Program-made: the position numbers and the translations under genes
Part shown: positions 9,342 through 20,489 of the stretch, piece by piece
Layout: the number at the start of each line of letters is the position of its first letter
Numbering within the stretch: the stretch's first letter is position 1
Source: Paludibacterium sp. B53371
Lineage (GTDB): Bacteria > Pseudomonadota > Gammaproteobacteria > Burkholderiales > Chromobacteriaceae
Direction: 5' to 3'
Assembly (NCBI RefSeq): GCF_018802765.1
Contig: NZ_CP069163.1
Span: forward strand, 2,118,311-2,182,310
Length of the DNA: 64,000 nucleotides
The notes under the pieces: generated by a model
What the model was told of the DNA's origin: nothing
Seen by the model: the letters and a program-made list of their open reading frames with translations, nothing else
Databases searched by the model: none

Positions 9342-10817
9342 TCATTCAAACCAGTGCTCGCGCGCCTTCATGATGATTGCGCGTGCGGTTTCAGCCTCCA
9401 TGCCAGTCATGTCTACGAGATCATCCACGGCAAGGTCAGCGAGATCGTCGCGGGTGTTCACGCCATTATCGGCCAGCTTCTGCAGATGCTCTGCGCTCAG
9501 CCCTTCGAAATCCTGCAAGCCTGCCAGACCGGATTCGGCCTTCTCTTCCGAGGCGATGGCCTGATTGAGCAGGGCATCACGGGCACGGCTTCTGAGATCG
9601 TTGACGAGCGTTTCGTCAAAGCCTTCGATCTCCAGCATTTCGGCGATTGGCACATAGGCCACTTCTTCCAGGGTGGCAAACCCTTCCTGCACCAGGACTG
9701 CGGCGGTGTCGTCATCGACACCCAGATTCTTGACGAAGAGTTCTCGCAATGCAGCATCCTCCTCCAGATGCTTCTCTTCGGCTTCGGCCACGGTCATGAT
9801 ATTCAGATACCAGCCGGTCAGTTCGGCTGCCAGGCGCACGTTCTGGCCACTGCGGCCAATGGCGAGCGCCAGTTGATCTTCCTCGACCACCACATCCATG
9901 GCGTGATTGTCTTCGTCGATCAGAATACGGTTCACTTCGGCAGGCGACAGGGCATTGATGACAAACTGTGCCGGCTCAGGGGCCCACAGCACGATGTCAA
10001 CACGCTCGCCAGCCAGTTCCTGCGTCACCGACTGCACGCGCGAACCGCGCATGCCGATGCAGGTACCCTGCGGGTCGATCCGCGGGTCGTTGGCCTTGAC
10101 GGCGATCTTGGCGCGCATGCCCGGGTCGCGGGCGGCTTCCTTGATTTCCAGCAGGCCTTCTTCGATTTCCGGCACTTCCAGCTCGAACAGCTTGACCAGG
10201 AATTCGCGGGCGGTACGCGACAGCACCAGCTGCGGGCCGCGACCCAGACGGTCGATACGCAGCAGGAAGGCCTTGACGCGGTCACCGACACGCAGGTTTT
10301 CCTTGGGGATCATCTGCTCGCGCGGCAGCACGGCTTCCAGCTTGCCGCACTCGATGATGGCGTTGCCACGTTCGATACGCTTGACGGTACCGGTCACCAG
10401 GTGCTCGCGGCGTTGCAGGAAGTCATTGAGCAGTTGCTCGCGTTCGGCATCGCGGATTTTTTGCAGGATGACCTGCTTGGCGGTCTGGGCACCGATACGG
10501 CCGAACTCGACGGCTTCCATCGGTTCTTCGATCACGGCACCGACTTCCAGCTTCGGGTCACGCGCCTGGGCATCCGTCAGCGACAGTTCGCGGCTGTCGA
10601 ATTCCAGCAGCTCGTCCTCAACCACCGTCCAGCGGCGGAAGGATTGATGCTGGCCGGTATGGCGATCGATTTCGACGCGCACATCAATCTCGTCATCGGC
10701 AAACTTTTTCTTGGTGGCCGAAGCCAGCGCCGATTCCAGCGCAGAAAACACCACGTCCTTGCTAACGTTCTTTTCGCTCGCCAGCGCATCTACCAGCAAC
10801 AAAATCTCGCGACTCAT
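9342..10817 (-). CDS. nusA: Transcription termination/antitermination factor NusA
   Basis: Binds RNA polymerase and nascent RNA, promoting pausing and intrinsic termination and taking part in rRNA antitermination. In the 491 residues an N-terminal polymerase-binding domain ([16 protein letters not shown]) is followed by S1, two KH domains ([34 protein letters not shown]) and two C-terminal acidic repeats, the arrangement of Gram-negative NusA. The ATG has CGGAGG upstream. It is second in the rimP-nusA-infB operon. Confidence 0.97.
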   Translation of the reverse strand: MSREILLLVDALASEKNVSKDVVFSALESALASATKKKFADDEIDVRVEIDRHTGQHQSFRRWTVVEDELLEFDSRELSLTDAQARDPKLEVGAVIEEPMEAVEFGRIGAQTAKQVILQKIRDAEREQLLNDFLQRREHLVTGTVKRIERGNAIIECGKLEAVLPREQMIPKENLRVGDRVKAFLLRIDRLGRGPQLVLSRTAREFLVKLFELEVPEIEEGLLEIKEAARDPGMRAKIAVKANDPRIDPQGTCIGMRGSRVQSVTQELAGERVDIVLWAPEPAQFVINALSPAEVNRILIDEDNHAMDVVVEEDQLALAIGRSGQNVRLAAELTGWYLNIMTVAEAEEKHLEEDAALRELFVKNLGVDDDTAAVLVQEGFATLEEVAYVPIAEMLEIEGFDETLVNDLRSRARDALLNQAIASEEKAESGLAGLQDFEGLSAEHLQKLADNGVNTRDDLADLAVDDLVDMTGMEAETARAIIMKAREHWFE

Positions 10818-10868
10818 GCAATCCTCCGGAATTCTTGTCTTGTTCGTGGCCCAGTGCCGTCCAGATCT

Positions 10869-11294
10869 TTAGAACTCAGGCTCCAGCCTGGCCTTGTCGA
10901 TGTTGGCGAACGGAATTTCCACGATGCGGCCTTCTACCTCCAGCTTGAGGACACCGTCCTCGAAGCCGGACAGTCGGCCGAGAAATTTCTTTTGCTGCTC
11001 GATCGGCATGCGCAGCTTGATCTTGGCAAGCTGCCCGGTGAAGCGCACGAAATCGGCTTCCTTCTTCAGGGGGCGATCCAGCCCCGGCGAAGAAACCTCC
11101 AGCCGGTCGTAATCCACCTCTTCCACCATGAACAGGCGGGTCAGGTGATTGCTGACCGTCACGCAGTCTTCAACGGTGATGCCACCGGGCTTGTCGATAA
11201 ATACCCGCATGCCACCACCCGGTGCCAGCTCGAGATCAACCAGTTCGTAGCCCATGCCCGGCAACGTATTTTCCAGCAGCAAACGCACATCCAT
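10869..11294 (-). CDS. rimP: Ribosome maturation factor RimP
   Basis: Needed for 30S assembly; it acts with S12 binding. The 141-residue form begins [18 protein letters not shown] behind [41 protein letters not shown] and [13 protein letters not shown] are the conserved blocks of the family. It opens the nusA operon, and a terminator-like hairpin lies just upstream. Confidence 0.95.
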   Translation of the reverse strand: MDVRLLLENTLPGMGYELVDLELAPGGGMRVFIDKPGGITVEDCVTVSNHLTRLFMVEEVDYDRLEVSSPGLDRPLKKEADFVRFTGQLAKIKLRMPIEQQKKFLGRLSGFEDGVLKLEVEGRIVEIPFANIDKARLEPEF

Positions 11295-11310
11295 TGCTTT
11301 TCCCACAAAT

Positions 11311-11352
11311 AAAAAATGGGCGAATCGCCCATCCATAATCGCCGGGATTGTA
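11311..11352 (-). promoter_or_regulatory. rimP leader: -10-like box and terminator-like hairpin
   Basis: On the minus strand TACAAT (11352-11347) is followed about 15 bases later by TGGGCG-ATT-CGCCCA and six T, and then by the rimP ribosome binding site. The only recognisable -35 (TTTCCT) is poor. If transcription starts at this box, the hairpin is within the first 25 bases, too early for ordinary intrinsic termination; if it starts further upstream, the hairpin is a good attenuator candidate for NusA feedback on its own operon. The interval 11353-11567 up to fadD is AT-richer and shows no convincing gene. Confidence 0.45.
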
Positions 11353-11567
11353 ACGCATTTCGGCCAAAAAGGAAACCGAGTCGCTATTACTTCCGACTAC
11401 CCCATATTCATCAATTTTGACGCAAGATAATCCCTTATGTAAATTAGCAGCGCGAATGTCATAAACATAGCCATAACCATAATACGCAAACAACGCCGAG
11501 ACGACGCCAGCAGCCACACGCAGCGGCATGCCCGTGCGCGCTCGCAGCACGACGGAGAAGCCTTACG

Positions 11568-13250
11568 ATGGATAAGATCTGGTTGAAAAACTACCAGGCG
11601 GGGGTCGCCCACGACATCGACATCAATGAGTTCAAATCGATCGTCGAAGTGTTTGAACGCAGCGTGAAGAAGTTCAGCGATCGTCCCGCCATGGCGAATA
11701 TGGACAAGATCCTCAGCTATGCCGAGCTGGATGCCTTGAGCGCTCACTTCGCCTCCTACCTGCAACATCAGCTCAAACTGACCAAGGGCGCCCGCGTTGC
11801 GGTCATGATGCCCAACCTGCTGCAATACCCGATCTGTGTCTTCGGCGCGCTGCGCGCCGGTCTGACCGTGGTCAATGTCAATCCGCTCTATACCCCGCGC
11901 GAGCTGGAGCATCAGTTGAATGATGCCGGCGTCGACACCATCGTGATTCTGGAAAACTTCGCCAATGTGCTGGAAGAAGTCCTGCCGCGCACCAAGGTCA
12001 AGCACGTCATCGTGACAGCCATTGGCGACCTGCTGGGCTTCCCCAAGGCGCAACTGGTCAATTTCGTGGTACGCAAGATCAAGAAGATGGTGCCGGCCTG
12101 GCAGATCCGCGGCCACATCCGTTTTAATGATGCACTGGCGCAAGGTCGCCGCCAGCCGCTGACCCCCGTCGAGATCGGCCACGAGGACATCGCCTTCCTG
12201 CAGTACACCGGCGGCACGACCGGCGTCGCCAAGGGTGCCATGCTGCTGCACCGGAACATCGTGGCCAATATGCTGCAGGCCGGTGAATGGGTGAAGCCGG
12301 TCATTCGCGAGGGCGAGGAAATCATCATCACTGCCCTGCCGCTCTACCATATCTTCTCGCTGACCGCGAACTTGATGATCTTCACCGAGGTTGGCGCACT
12401 GAATGTCCTGATCACCAATCCGCGAGATATCCCGGGGTTCATCAAAGAGATCAAGAAGTACAAGGTCACCGCGATGACCGGGGTCAACACCCTGTTCAAT
12501 GCCCTGCTGAACCATCCGGATTTTGCCACGGTCGATTTCTCGACCTGGCGGCTGGCGCTCGGGGGCGGCATGGCGGTGCAGAAGGCAGTCGCCGACAAAT
12601 GGAAGGCCGTCACCGGCGTGACGCTGGCCGAAGCCTACGGTCTGACCGAGACCTCGCCGGCGGCCTGCATCAACCCGCTGGACATGCCGGCCTATAACGG
12701 CACCATCGGTTTGCCGATTCCCTCGACCGAGATCCAGATCCGGGACAGTGAAGGACGCGAGGTGCCGATGGGAGAATCCGGCGAGCTGTGCATCCGCGGA
12801 CCGCAGGTGATGAAGGGCTACTGGAATCGCCCGGACGAGACCGCCAAGGTCATCGACAGCGAAGGCTTCCTGGCCACCGGCGACATGGCGATGATGACCC
12901 CCGAGGGCTACGTCAAGCTGGTTGACCGCAAGAAAGACATGATTCTGGTGTCGGGTTTCAATGTCTATCCGAACGAAATCGAGGATGTGGTCGCCGCCAT
13001 GCCCGGCGTGATGGAAGTCGCCTGCATCGGGGTGCCGGACGAACACTCCGGCGAGGCGGTGAAAATCTTCGTGGTACGCAAGGACCCGAAGCTGACCGAG
13101 GACGATATCAAGCAGTACTGCCGCCACAACCTGACCGGCTACAAGGTTCCGCGCCAGATCGAGTTCCGCGACGAGCTGCCCAAGACCAACGTCGGCAAGA
13201 TTCTGCGTCGCGCACTGCGTGACCAGGAGGTTGGCAAAGTCGCAGCCTGA
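11568..13250 (+). CDS. fadD: Long-chain fatty acid--CoA ligase
   Basis: Activates long-chain fatty acids with ATP and CoA for beta-oxidation or lipid use. The 560-residue protein carries the AMP-binding motif YTGGTTGVAKGAMLLH near residue 210, the YGLTETSP block near 360, the FLATGDMAMM motif and the C-terminal Lys-bearing PKTNVGKILRR. The ATG follows GGAGAAG. It is a single gene, divergent from rimP. Acyl-CoA dehydrogenase genes at 59.4 and 62.6 kb are elsewhere. Confidence 0.93.
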   Translation: MDKIWLKNYQAGVAHDIDINEFKSIVEVFERSVKKFSDRPAMANMDKILSYAELDALSAHFASYLQHQLKLTKGARVAVMMPNLLQYPICVFGALRAGLTVVNVNPLYTPRELEHQLNDAGVDTIVILENFANVLEEVLPRTKVKHVIVTAIGDLLGFPKAQLVNFVVRKIKKMVPAWQIRGHIRFNDALAQGRRQPLTPVEIGHEDIAFLQYTGGTTGVAKGAMLLHRNIVANMLQAGEWVKPVIREGEEIIITALPLYHIFSLTANLMIFTEVGALNVLITNPRDIPGFIKEIKKYKVTAMTGVNTLFNALLNHPDFATVDFSTWRLALGGGMAVQKAVADKWKAVTGVTLAEAYGLTETSPAACINPLDMPAYNGTIGLPIPSTEIQIRDSEGREVPMGESGELCIRGPQVMKGYWNRPDETAKVIDSEGFLATGDMAMMTPEGYVKLVDRKKDMILVSGFNVYPNEIEDVVAAMPGVMEVACIGVPDEHSGEAVKIFVVRKDPKLTEDDIKQYCRHNLTGYKVPRQIEFRDELPKTNVGKILRRALRDQEVGKVAA

Positions 13251-13279
13251 TCGCTGTTTGTCGCTCTCGCACAAAACAC

Positions 13280-13327
13280 TGGGCCCATGCGGACGGGATA
13301 TTGCAAAAACCCGACCCCATGGGCCCA
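13280..13327. repeat. Long intergenic inverted repeat after fadD
   Basis: TGGGCCCATG (13280-13289) and CATGGGCCCA (13318-13327) are exact complements, and inside them GGACGGG pairs with CCCGACC with one mismatch. No T tract follows on the plus strand, so this is not a clear terminator. It may be a structured mRNA end or a protein site. Confidence 0.6.
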
Positions 13328-13393
13328 AAATCATGTTTCTCGCCGCAGCCGATGATAAGATCATCACTTTGATCGCCACTACCCCCTTGCGCC

Positions 13394-14868
<1,475 letters not shown>

Positions 14869-14933
14869 GGTATCATCTTGCGCGGCAGTCTTTTCTTACC
14901 CTAGACCGCCCAAATTTCTGACAGAAAGACGGC

Positions 14934-15566
14934 ATGGAACTCGAAGTTAGCAAAATTTTCATGGCACTGCTGGTGCTGATCAACCCGCTGTCGGCGGTGC
15001 CGATCTTCATCGGCCTGACGCCGCACAGCAGCCAGGCCGAGCGCAAGAAAATCGCCAAGCTGGCCTCGATCACCATTGCCGCGGTGGTTTGCCTGTTCTC
15101 GCTGGTGGGCCAGGGCCTGCTGAGCTTCCTCGGCATCAGCATCGGCTCCTTCCAGGTTGCCGGTGGCCTGCTGGTGCTGATGATTGCGCTGGCGATGATG
15201 AACGCCCAGGAAACACCGACCAAGACCACCGATGAAGAGCGCAGCGAAGCCGAATCCAAGGCGAATATTGCCGTGGTGCCGCTCGCCATTCCGCTGATGT
15301 CGGGTCCGGGTGCGATCTCCACGGTCATCATTTACGCCACGACCGCCCATACCTGGATTGATGTGGCCAAAATCATCGTCAGTGGCCTGATGGTGGCGGT
15401 GGTCTGCTACGGCGCCCTGAACATGGCCACCCCGATCAGTCGCGTCCTGGGCAAAACCGGCATCAATATCGTCAACCGGGTCATGGGCATGTTGCTGGCC
15501 GCCCTGTCGGTAGAAATCATGGTCGACGGTCTGTACCGTCTGTTCCCCCATCTCGGCGCACACTGA
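14934..15566 (+). CDS. MarC-family integral membrane protein
   Basis: A 210-residue inner-membrane protein with about six hydrophobic helices in two similar halves. LLVLINPLSAVPIFIGLTP and VPLAIPLMSGPGAISTVII are signature segments of the MarC/YchE (UPF0056) family, once linked to multidrug resistance and also proposed to be amino-acid transporters; the substrate is not established. The start ATG has AGAAAGA upstream. A GC-rich hairpin at 15576-15597 (GCGCGTGCC/GGCACGCGC) without a T tract follows. Confidence 0.88.
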   Translation: MELEVSKIFMALLVLINPLSAVPIFIGLTPHSSQAERKKIAKLASITIAAVVCLFSLVGQGLLSFLGISIGSFQVAGGLLVLMIALAMMNAQETPTKTTDEERSEAESKANIAVVPLAIPLMSGPGAISTVIIYATTAHTWIDVAKIIVSGLMVAVVCYGALNMATPISRVLGKTGINIVNRVMGMLLAALSVEIMVDGLYRLFPHLGAH

Positions 15567-15740
15567 TTCCCCGGTGCGCGTGCCCGCCGGCACGCGCCGC
15601 CCCGCTCCACTTCAGCACAGACTTCCCGCCGCCTCAACTGGTGCTCCGTACCGTTGTTGACCGACAGCGGCCAGACCATGATCGCGCAGACCGTGCCCGC
15701 CATGGTGGCCAAACGGTTCTACGATGGGAGTTCTGTCCTC

Positions 15741-17036
15741 ATGCAAACCTCGATCTCTCGTGTCGGCAAAGCGCTGACACTGCTGCTGTTCGTCACGGCG
15801 GCTCATGCCGAGCCGCCGATCAGCGCCACCCAGCAGCAAATCAATCAGGCCATCCTGCAGACCGATGCCGGCTGGAGCACCCGGGTATCGCCGGTTTCCG
15901 AGCTGCCGCTGGAGCAAAAAAAACGGCTGACCGGCGTCCCGCAGGGTGCACCGCCGGTGATGGCCGGCGTGGAAACGAAACGCTATCAGCCGAGCGCCGG
16001 TACGCTACCCGGCCTGTTCGACTGGCGTACGGTCGGCGGGCGCAGCTATGTCACGCCAGTCAAGAACCAGGGGAACTGCGGCAGTTGCTGGGCCTTTGCC
16101 GTGACCGCCGCGCTGGAGTCGCGCGCGCTGATCTCGGCCAACACGCCGGGCAAAAACCTCGACCTGTCCGAGCAGATCGTACTGTCGTGCAGTCAGGCGG
16201 GCAGTTGCGATGGCGGCTGGCCGCATCTGGCCAACGGCTTTCTCACCCGAACGGGCAACGCCGATGAGGGCTATTACCCCTACAGCGCCGCCAACGGGGC
16301 ATGCAGCCTGGCGCAAAGTGGCTGGCAGGACGCCAGCTACCGGCTGAAAAGCTGGCAATTCGTTACCCAGGGCCAAACCCCCAGTGTTGATCTGCTGAAG
16401 AACGCGCTCTACAACAGCGGACCGCTGGTCACCACCATGCGGGTCTTTAACGACTTTTTCTATTACGGCTCGGGGGTCTATCGTCATGTCGCGGGTGATT
16501 ATGTCGGCAATCACGCCATTGTAATTGTCGGCTGGAACGATGCTGACCAGGCCTTCATCGTCAAGAACAGTTGGGACACCAGCTGGGGCGAGGCGGGCTT
16601 CTTCCGCATTGCCTATAGCGAAATCAGCGGTGATTCGCAATTTGCCACCCAGATGACGCTGGCCGACGGCGACGTGACCGCCCCCGTCCACCCGCCGGCG
16701 CCCCCCGCGCCCACGGTCTTGCTCAGCCCGGTCGGCGACAGTGTGCCGATTCGAACGACGTTCAGCTGGGGCGCTGTGCCCATGGCCGATCGCTATTACC
16801 TGTATGTACGTGACAGCAGCGGACGGATGGTATGGCAGACGTCACTGTTGGCCAGTGAAGCAGGTTGCACCACCTCGACCGGGATTTGCCTGTACAAGGC
16901 CAGCAACTCACTGAATGCCGGCAGCGACTATCAGTGGCAGGTGCTGGCTGCCAACGGCCGTGGCTACAGCCCGTGGAGCCGTGCCACCGCCTTCCGCACC
17001 GCCGCCACAGGAAAAGCCGGCGGCGGCCAGGACTAA
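15741..17036 (+). CDS. Secreted papain-family (C1) cysteine protease with Fn3-like tail
   Basis: The 431-residue precursor has a signal peptide (1-23, ends AHA), a short propeptide-like region to about 88, then a C1 peptidase domain. Catalytic residues are visible: Gln110, Cys116 in CGSCWAF, His258 in GNHAIVIVGW and Asn276 in VKNSW. Four more Cys pairs fit exported disulfides. After residue 315 a Pro-rich linker leads to an Fn3/Ig-like beta domain (LLSPVGDSVPIRTTFSWG to the end). The start was chosen at the signal peptide (GGGAG 11 bases upstream). It forms a tandem pair with the next gene, sharing near-identical stretches around the active site. Papain-like proteases are less common in bacteria; the target is unknown. 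Confidence 0.9.
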   Translation: MQTSISRVGKALTLLLFVTAAHAEPPISATQQQINQAILQTDAGWSTRVSPVSELPLEQKKRLTGVPQGAPPVMAGVETKRYQPSAGTLPGLFDWRTVGGRSYVTPVKNQGNCGSCWAFAVTAALESRALISANTPGKNLDLSEQIVLSCSQAGSCDGGWPHLANGFLTRTGNADEGYYPYSAANGACSLAQSGWQDASYRLKSWQFVTQGQTPSVDLLKNALYNSGPLVTTMRVFNDFFYYGSGVYRHVAGDYVGNHAIVIVGWNDADQAFIVKNSWDTSWGEAGFFRIAYSEISGDSQFATQMTLADGDVTAPVHPPAPPAPTVLLSPVGDSVPIRTTFSWGAVPMADRYYLYVRDSSGRMVWQTSLLASEAGCTTSTGICLYKASNSLNAGSDYQWQVLAANGRGYSPWSRATAFRTAATGKAGGGQD

Positions 17037-17228
17037 GGCAACACGGGCAAATCGCTGCCCACCCCACTACAGCAGTCAAATGGGCCACCGGCAACTGGTT
17101 GATTGATCCGTTGCCGCGCCCTGCCCCACTTCCGACACTTCAGCTCAGGCTCCTACGGCGGCGCATCATCCCGATGCCGCCGATGACAGGTGAGCCCGTT
17201 GTCTCTCTTCACAGAATGGACCCCGACC

Positions 17229-19043
17229 ATGAAGACTCTTTCCCTGCGCAGCGGGCTGCAGTGCATGCTGCTGACGCTATCGCTGATCGCCTTGCCGGGC
17301 TGGGCTGCCGCACCCGAAGAACCGGCCAGACTGAGCGAGCAGCAAGTTGCCCGTGAGCTGGCCAGCATCCAGCTGGCGATTCGCCAGAGCGGCGCACAAT
17401 GGCAAGCTCGTGCCACGCCGGTCGCCAACTGGACGCCGGAAGCCAAAAAAAGACTGACCGGCCTCAAGCCAGGCGGCAACAAGACACCGTTCATCAATCC
17501 CAAATACCAGCAGCGCAAGCCGGGGCTGGCGGCCCTTCCCGCCAGCTTTGACTGGCGCAACCTGAATGGCCACAGCTATGTCACCTCGGTGAAGAACCAG
17601 GGCAATTGCGGCAGTTGCTGGGCCTTTGCCGTGACGGCGGCGCTGGAGTCACGGGCCCTGATCAGCGCCAATACGCCGGACAAGAATCTGGACCTGTCCG
17701 AACAGATCGTGCTGTCGTGCAGTGGCGCGGGCGATTGCGGCGGGGGCTGGCCGGATCAGGCCTCCAATTTCCTCAAGTCTCCCGGCAACGCCAGTGAGGC
17801 CTACTATCCGTATACCGCCGACAATGGCAGCTGCAGTACCGCGCGCCCGGGCTGGCAGTCGCAGAGCTACAAGATCAACAGTTGGCAGTATGTGGTGCAG
17901 AACGCCACCGCCACGGTGGATGTACTGAAGAATGCGCTGTACGCGACGGGTCCGCTGGTGGTCACGTTCCGCGTTTTCAATGATTTTTACTATTACGCAG
18001 GCGGGGTCTACCAGCATGTCAGCGGCGACTGGGTAGGCGATCATGCCGTGTTGCTGGTGGGCTGGAATGATGCCGATCAGGCCTTCATCGTCAAGAACAG
18101 CTGGGGGGAGAGCTGGGGAACAGCCGGTTTCTTTGAAATCGCCTACAGCGAGCTGGCCAGCGACGTGCAGTTCGGCACGGAAATGGTGCTGGCGGATGGC
18201 GCGGTCACCCCGCCCGACTCGCCATGCCAGTTCAAACTGGCGCGCAACAGCGGCACCATGAGCGCCGTGGGCGGCTCCAGCAGCGTCAGCGTCAACAGCA
18301 GCAAGACCTGCGCCTGGAGCGCCAGCAGCGACGCCAGCTGGCTGCAGATCACCGCCGGCAGCAGTGGAGCCGGTCATGGCACGGTACGTTACCTGGTCGG
18401 CGCCAACCGCAGCACCGACAGCCGTACGGCGCACCTGACCATTGGTGATCAGTCTTTCACCCTCACCCAGTCAGGCAACAAGGCCGGCGTACCGATTTGC
18501 AGCCTGAGTGCCGACCCGGCCTTTGTTGGCCGTGGATCGCCCAGTCATCTGAGCGCATCCTGCCAGCCTGCGGCCAGCAGCTACCGATGGAGCGCCAATA
18601 CTGGCCTGAGCAACACTGACAGCAGTGGCGACGTCACGCCGCAGAATGACACGACCTACAGTGTCATCGGCAGCAATGCGGCCGGCAGCGGCAACAGCGC
18701 CACGGTGACCGTGACCGTGGGCGAGCCGGTACCGGTCAAACCGACCGGCCTGCTGGCCCCCTCCGGCAACAGCAGCGAGATCAAACCAACCTACCGCTGG
18801 CAGCCGGTTCCGGGCGCCACCCGGTATTATCTGAATCTGCGCGAAAACAACGGCCCCACCCTCTATACCGGCCAGTTCTCCCCCGATCAGCTGGGTTGTG
18901 CCAGCGGGACATGCAGTGTCACGCCGGATGCGGCACTCAGAAACGGCGGCGACTATATCTGGGTACTGCTGGCGGCCAATCATTCTGGCAGCAGCCCGTG
19001 GAGTGAGCCTCAGTCCTTCAGTGTCATACTGAACCGCCCCTGA
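17229..19043 (+). CDS. Secreted papain-family (C1) cysteine protease with BACON- and Ig-like domains
   Basis: A 604-residue paralogue of the upstream protease. It has a signal peptide (about 1-27), a propeptide-like region, and a C1 domain with Gln124, Cys130, His272 and Asn290 in the expected motifs. The C-terminal part differs. A BACON-like domain (about 333-417; WLQITAGSSGAGHGTVRYLV) is followed by a PKD/Ig-like module (to about 510) and a terminal Fn3-like module matching the tail of the first protease. The ATG at 17229 begins a clean signal peptide, although its ribosome binding site is weak. The 192 bases between the two genes show no clear promoter, so co-transcription is possible. Confidence 0.9.
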   Translation: MKTLSLRSGLQCMLLTLSLIALPGWAAAPEEPARLSEQQVARELASIQLAIRQSGAQWQARATPVANWTPEAKKRLTGLKPGGNKTPFINPKYQQRKPGLAALPASFDWRNLNGHSYVTSVKNQGNCGSCWAFAVTAALESRALISANTPDKNLDLSEQIVLSCSGAGDCGGGWPDQASNFLKSPGNASEAYYPYTADNGSCSTARPGWQSQSYKINSWQYVVQNATATVDVLKNALYATGPLVVTFRVFNDFYYYAGGVYQHVSGDWVGDHAVLLVGWNDADQAFIVKNSWGESWGTAGFFEIAYSELASDVQFGTEMVLADGAVTPPDSPCQFKLARNSGTMSAVGGSSSVSVNSSKTCAWSASSDASWLQITAGSSGAGHGTVRYLVGANRSTDSRTAHLTIGDQSFTLTQSGNKAGVPICSLSADPAFVGRGSPSHLSASCQPAASSYRWSANTGLSNTDSSGDVTPQNDTTYSVIGSNAAGSGNSATVTVTVGEPVPVKPTGLLAPSGNSSEIKPTYRWQPVPGATRYYLNLRENNGPTLYTGQFSPDQLGCASGTCSVTPDAALRNGGDYIWVLLAANHSGSSPWSEPQSFSVILNRP

Positions 19044-19050
19044 GGCCTGC

Positions 19051-19083
19051 AGCTGCCGCCCCTGGGGGCGGCAGCTTTCTTCA
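19051..19083 (+). terminator. Terminator after the second papain-type gene
   Basis: AGCTGCCGCCCC and GGGGCGGCAGCT form a 12-bp stem with a minimal loop, followed by TTCTTC. It lies seven bases after the stop codon. Confidence 0.7.
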
Positions 19084-19546
19084 TTGCCTGCAACTGTACG
19101 ACGAGTGGCTGCTGCCGGTGTGCAGTCCGCACGATGCTGCCCGGCTGGCGCTGGCACAGGGGGTCAAGGCACTGGCCGGGGCGCGCTTTATTCATTGCAC
19201 CGAATCCATCGACAGCTTGTCCCCGTCCCTGGCGTGGCAACACTGGCGGCACGATCAGGGAGAGACGCTGGAAGTACAGCAACGGCAGACCGTGTTCAAT
19301 CATATGCCGAGATGGCCTTGCAGGCGGCGGTCAGTGGCATGGGCGTAGCGATGGGACGACGTTCGCTGCAGGCGGAAGCACTGCGCGACGGACGCCTGGT
19401 CGCGCCGTTCCCGGCCGGTCCGTCAGGCTATCGCTACGATCTGATTTGTCCGGCAGGGGAAGAGAAACGGCCACGCTTTGCCGCCTTCGCCGGATGGCTG
19501 GCGGCACAGGGGTGGCCGTCCATGAAACAGGCCCGACAGCCTGAAC
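19084..19546 (+). pseudogene. Frameshifted C-terminal remnant of a LysR-family regulator (GcvA-like)
   Basis: Two adjacent frames together read as the end of a LysR effector-binding domain. The first (about 19084-19302) gives YDEWLLPVCSPHDAARL...VFNH. The second (about 19303-19546) gives YAEMALQAAVSGMGVAMGRR followed by AEALRDGRLVAPFP, the usual GcvA-type C-terminal block. Inserting one T near 19302 joins them. The DNA-binding half is absent, there is no start codon, and the normal stop has been lost into the recR 3' end. It is a decayed gene fragment. Confidence 0.8.
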
Positions 19547-19551
19547 GGCTG

Positions 19552-20148
19552 TCAGGTCGTACGGCGCTCGTACAGGGCTTGTGCCAGGGTGCCGGGATCG
19601 ACGTGCTCAAGCTCGCCGCCCACCGGCATGCCGCGCGCAATGCGTGACACTTTGAGGCCGCGCTGCTTGAGCAGTTCGCTGATCATGTGGGCGGTCACCT
19701 CCCCTTCGGCGGTGAAGTTGGTCGCCAGAATCACCTCCTCGACCACGCCGTCCTGGGCGCGCAGCAAGAGCTTGTCGAGATTGGCCTCGCGCGGTCCCAG
19801 ACCTTCCAGCGGCGAGATGCGTCCCATCAGCACGAAATACAGGCCGTCGTAGCAACGGGCCTGCTCCAGCATCAGCAGGTCAGCCGGCATCTCCACCACG
19901 CACAACTGGTTCTGGCTGCGCTCGGGGTCGGCGCACAGATTGCACAGCGGGGTTTCGCTGAAGGTATTGCAGCGCTCGCAATGCACCAGACTGCTCAAGG
20001 CACGATCCAGCGCCCGCGCCAGTTTCTCCGCGCCGGCCTGTTCGCGCTGCAGCAGGTGGAAAGCCATGCGTTGGGCCGATTTCGGCCCAACGCCCGGCAG
20101 TACCTTCAACGCTGCGATCAGTTGATCGAGCGAAGGCGGGTTTTTCAT
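19552..20148 (-). CDS. recR: Recombination mediator RecR
   Basis: Works with RecO/RecF to load RecA at gaps. The 198 residues contain the helix-hairpin-helix [20 protein letters not shown], the zinc finger [16 protein letters not shown] and the Toprim block [13 protein letters not shown] through [12 protein letters not shown]. The start overlaps the ybaB stop by one base (TGATG). It is the last gene of the dnaX-ybaB-recR operon. Confidence 0.97.
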   Translation of the reverse strand: MKNPPSLDQLIAALKVLPGVGPKSAQRMAFHLLQREQAGAEKLARALDRALSSLVHCERCNTFSETPLCNLCADPERSQNQLCVVEMPADLLMLEQARCYDGLYFVLMGRISPLEGLGPREANLDKLLLRAQDGVVEEVILATNFTAEGEVTAHMISELLKQRGLKVSRIARGMPVGGELEHVDPGTLAQALYERRTT

Positions 20149-20486
20149 CAGAACGGGAATTTCATGCCCGGGGGCAGGCTGAGGCCATTGGTGAAGCCGG
20201 CCATTTTCTCCTGCGAGGTCGCTTCGGCCTTGCGCACGGCATCGTTGATGGCCGCGGCGATCAGGTCTTCCAGCATTTCCTTGTCATCGGCCGCATCGCT
20301 GAGCAGGCTGTCGTCGATGGCAACGCGCTTGACATCGTGGCCGCAGGTCATGACGACCTTGACCATGCCGGCACCGGACTGGCCTTCCACTTCGATACGC
20401 GCCAGTTCTTCCTGCGCCTTTTTCATGTTTTCCTGCATTTGCTGCGCCTGCTTCATCAAGCCGGCCATACCGCCTTTTCCGAACAT
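20148..20486 (-). CDS. ybaB: YbaB/EbfC-family nucleoid-associated protein
   Basis: A small DNA-binding protein of 112 residues between dnaX and recR, its usual place. The Met/Gln-rich N-terminus ([20 protein letters not shown]) and the central [20 protein letters not shown] are family-typical. It starts three bases after the dnaX stop and overlaps recR by one base. The cellular role is only broadly known (nucleoid association and gene-expression effects). Confidence 0.95.
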   Translation of the reverse strand: MFGKGGMAGLMKQAQQMQENMKKAQEELARIEVEGQSGAGMVKVVMTCGHDVKRVAIDDSLLSDAADDKEMLEDLIAAAINDAVRKAEATSQEKMAGFTNGLSLPPGMKFPF

Positions 20487-20489
20487 TGC

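Noticed and set aside
6267-11312. A 1681-codon open frame antisense to infB, nusA and rimP
   Set aside because: It mirrors the real genes in the complementary frame, a known effect of high GC at third codon positions. Its composition (His/Gln/Gly-rich runs) and lack of any domain argue against a gene.
11236-11550. A 104-codon minus-strand frame upstream of rimP
   Set aside because: It overlaps the rimP start out of frame, has no ribosome binding site and crosses the leader hairpin; it looks like non-coding leader sequence.
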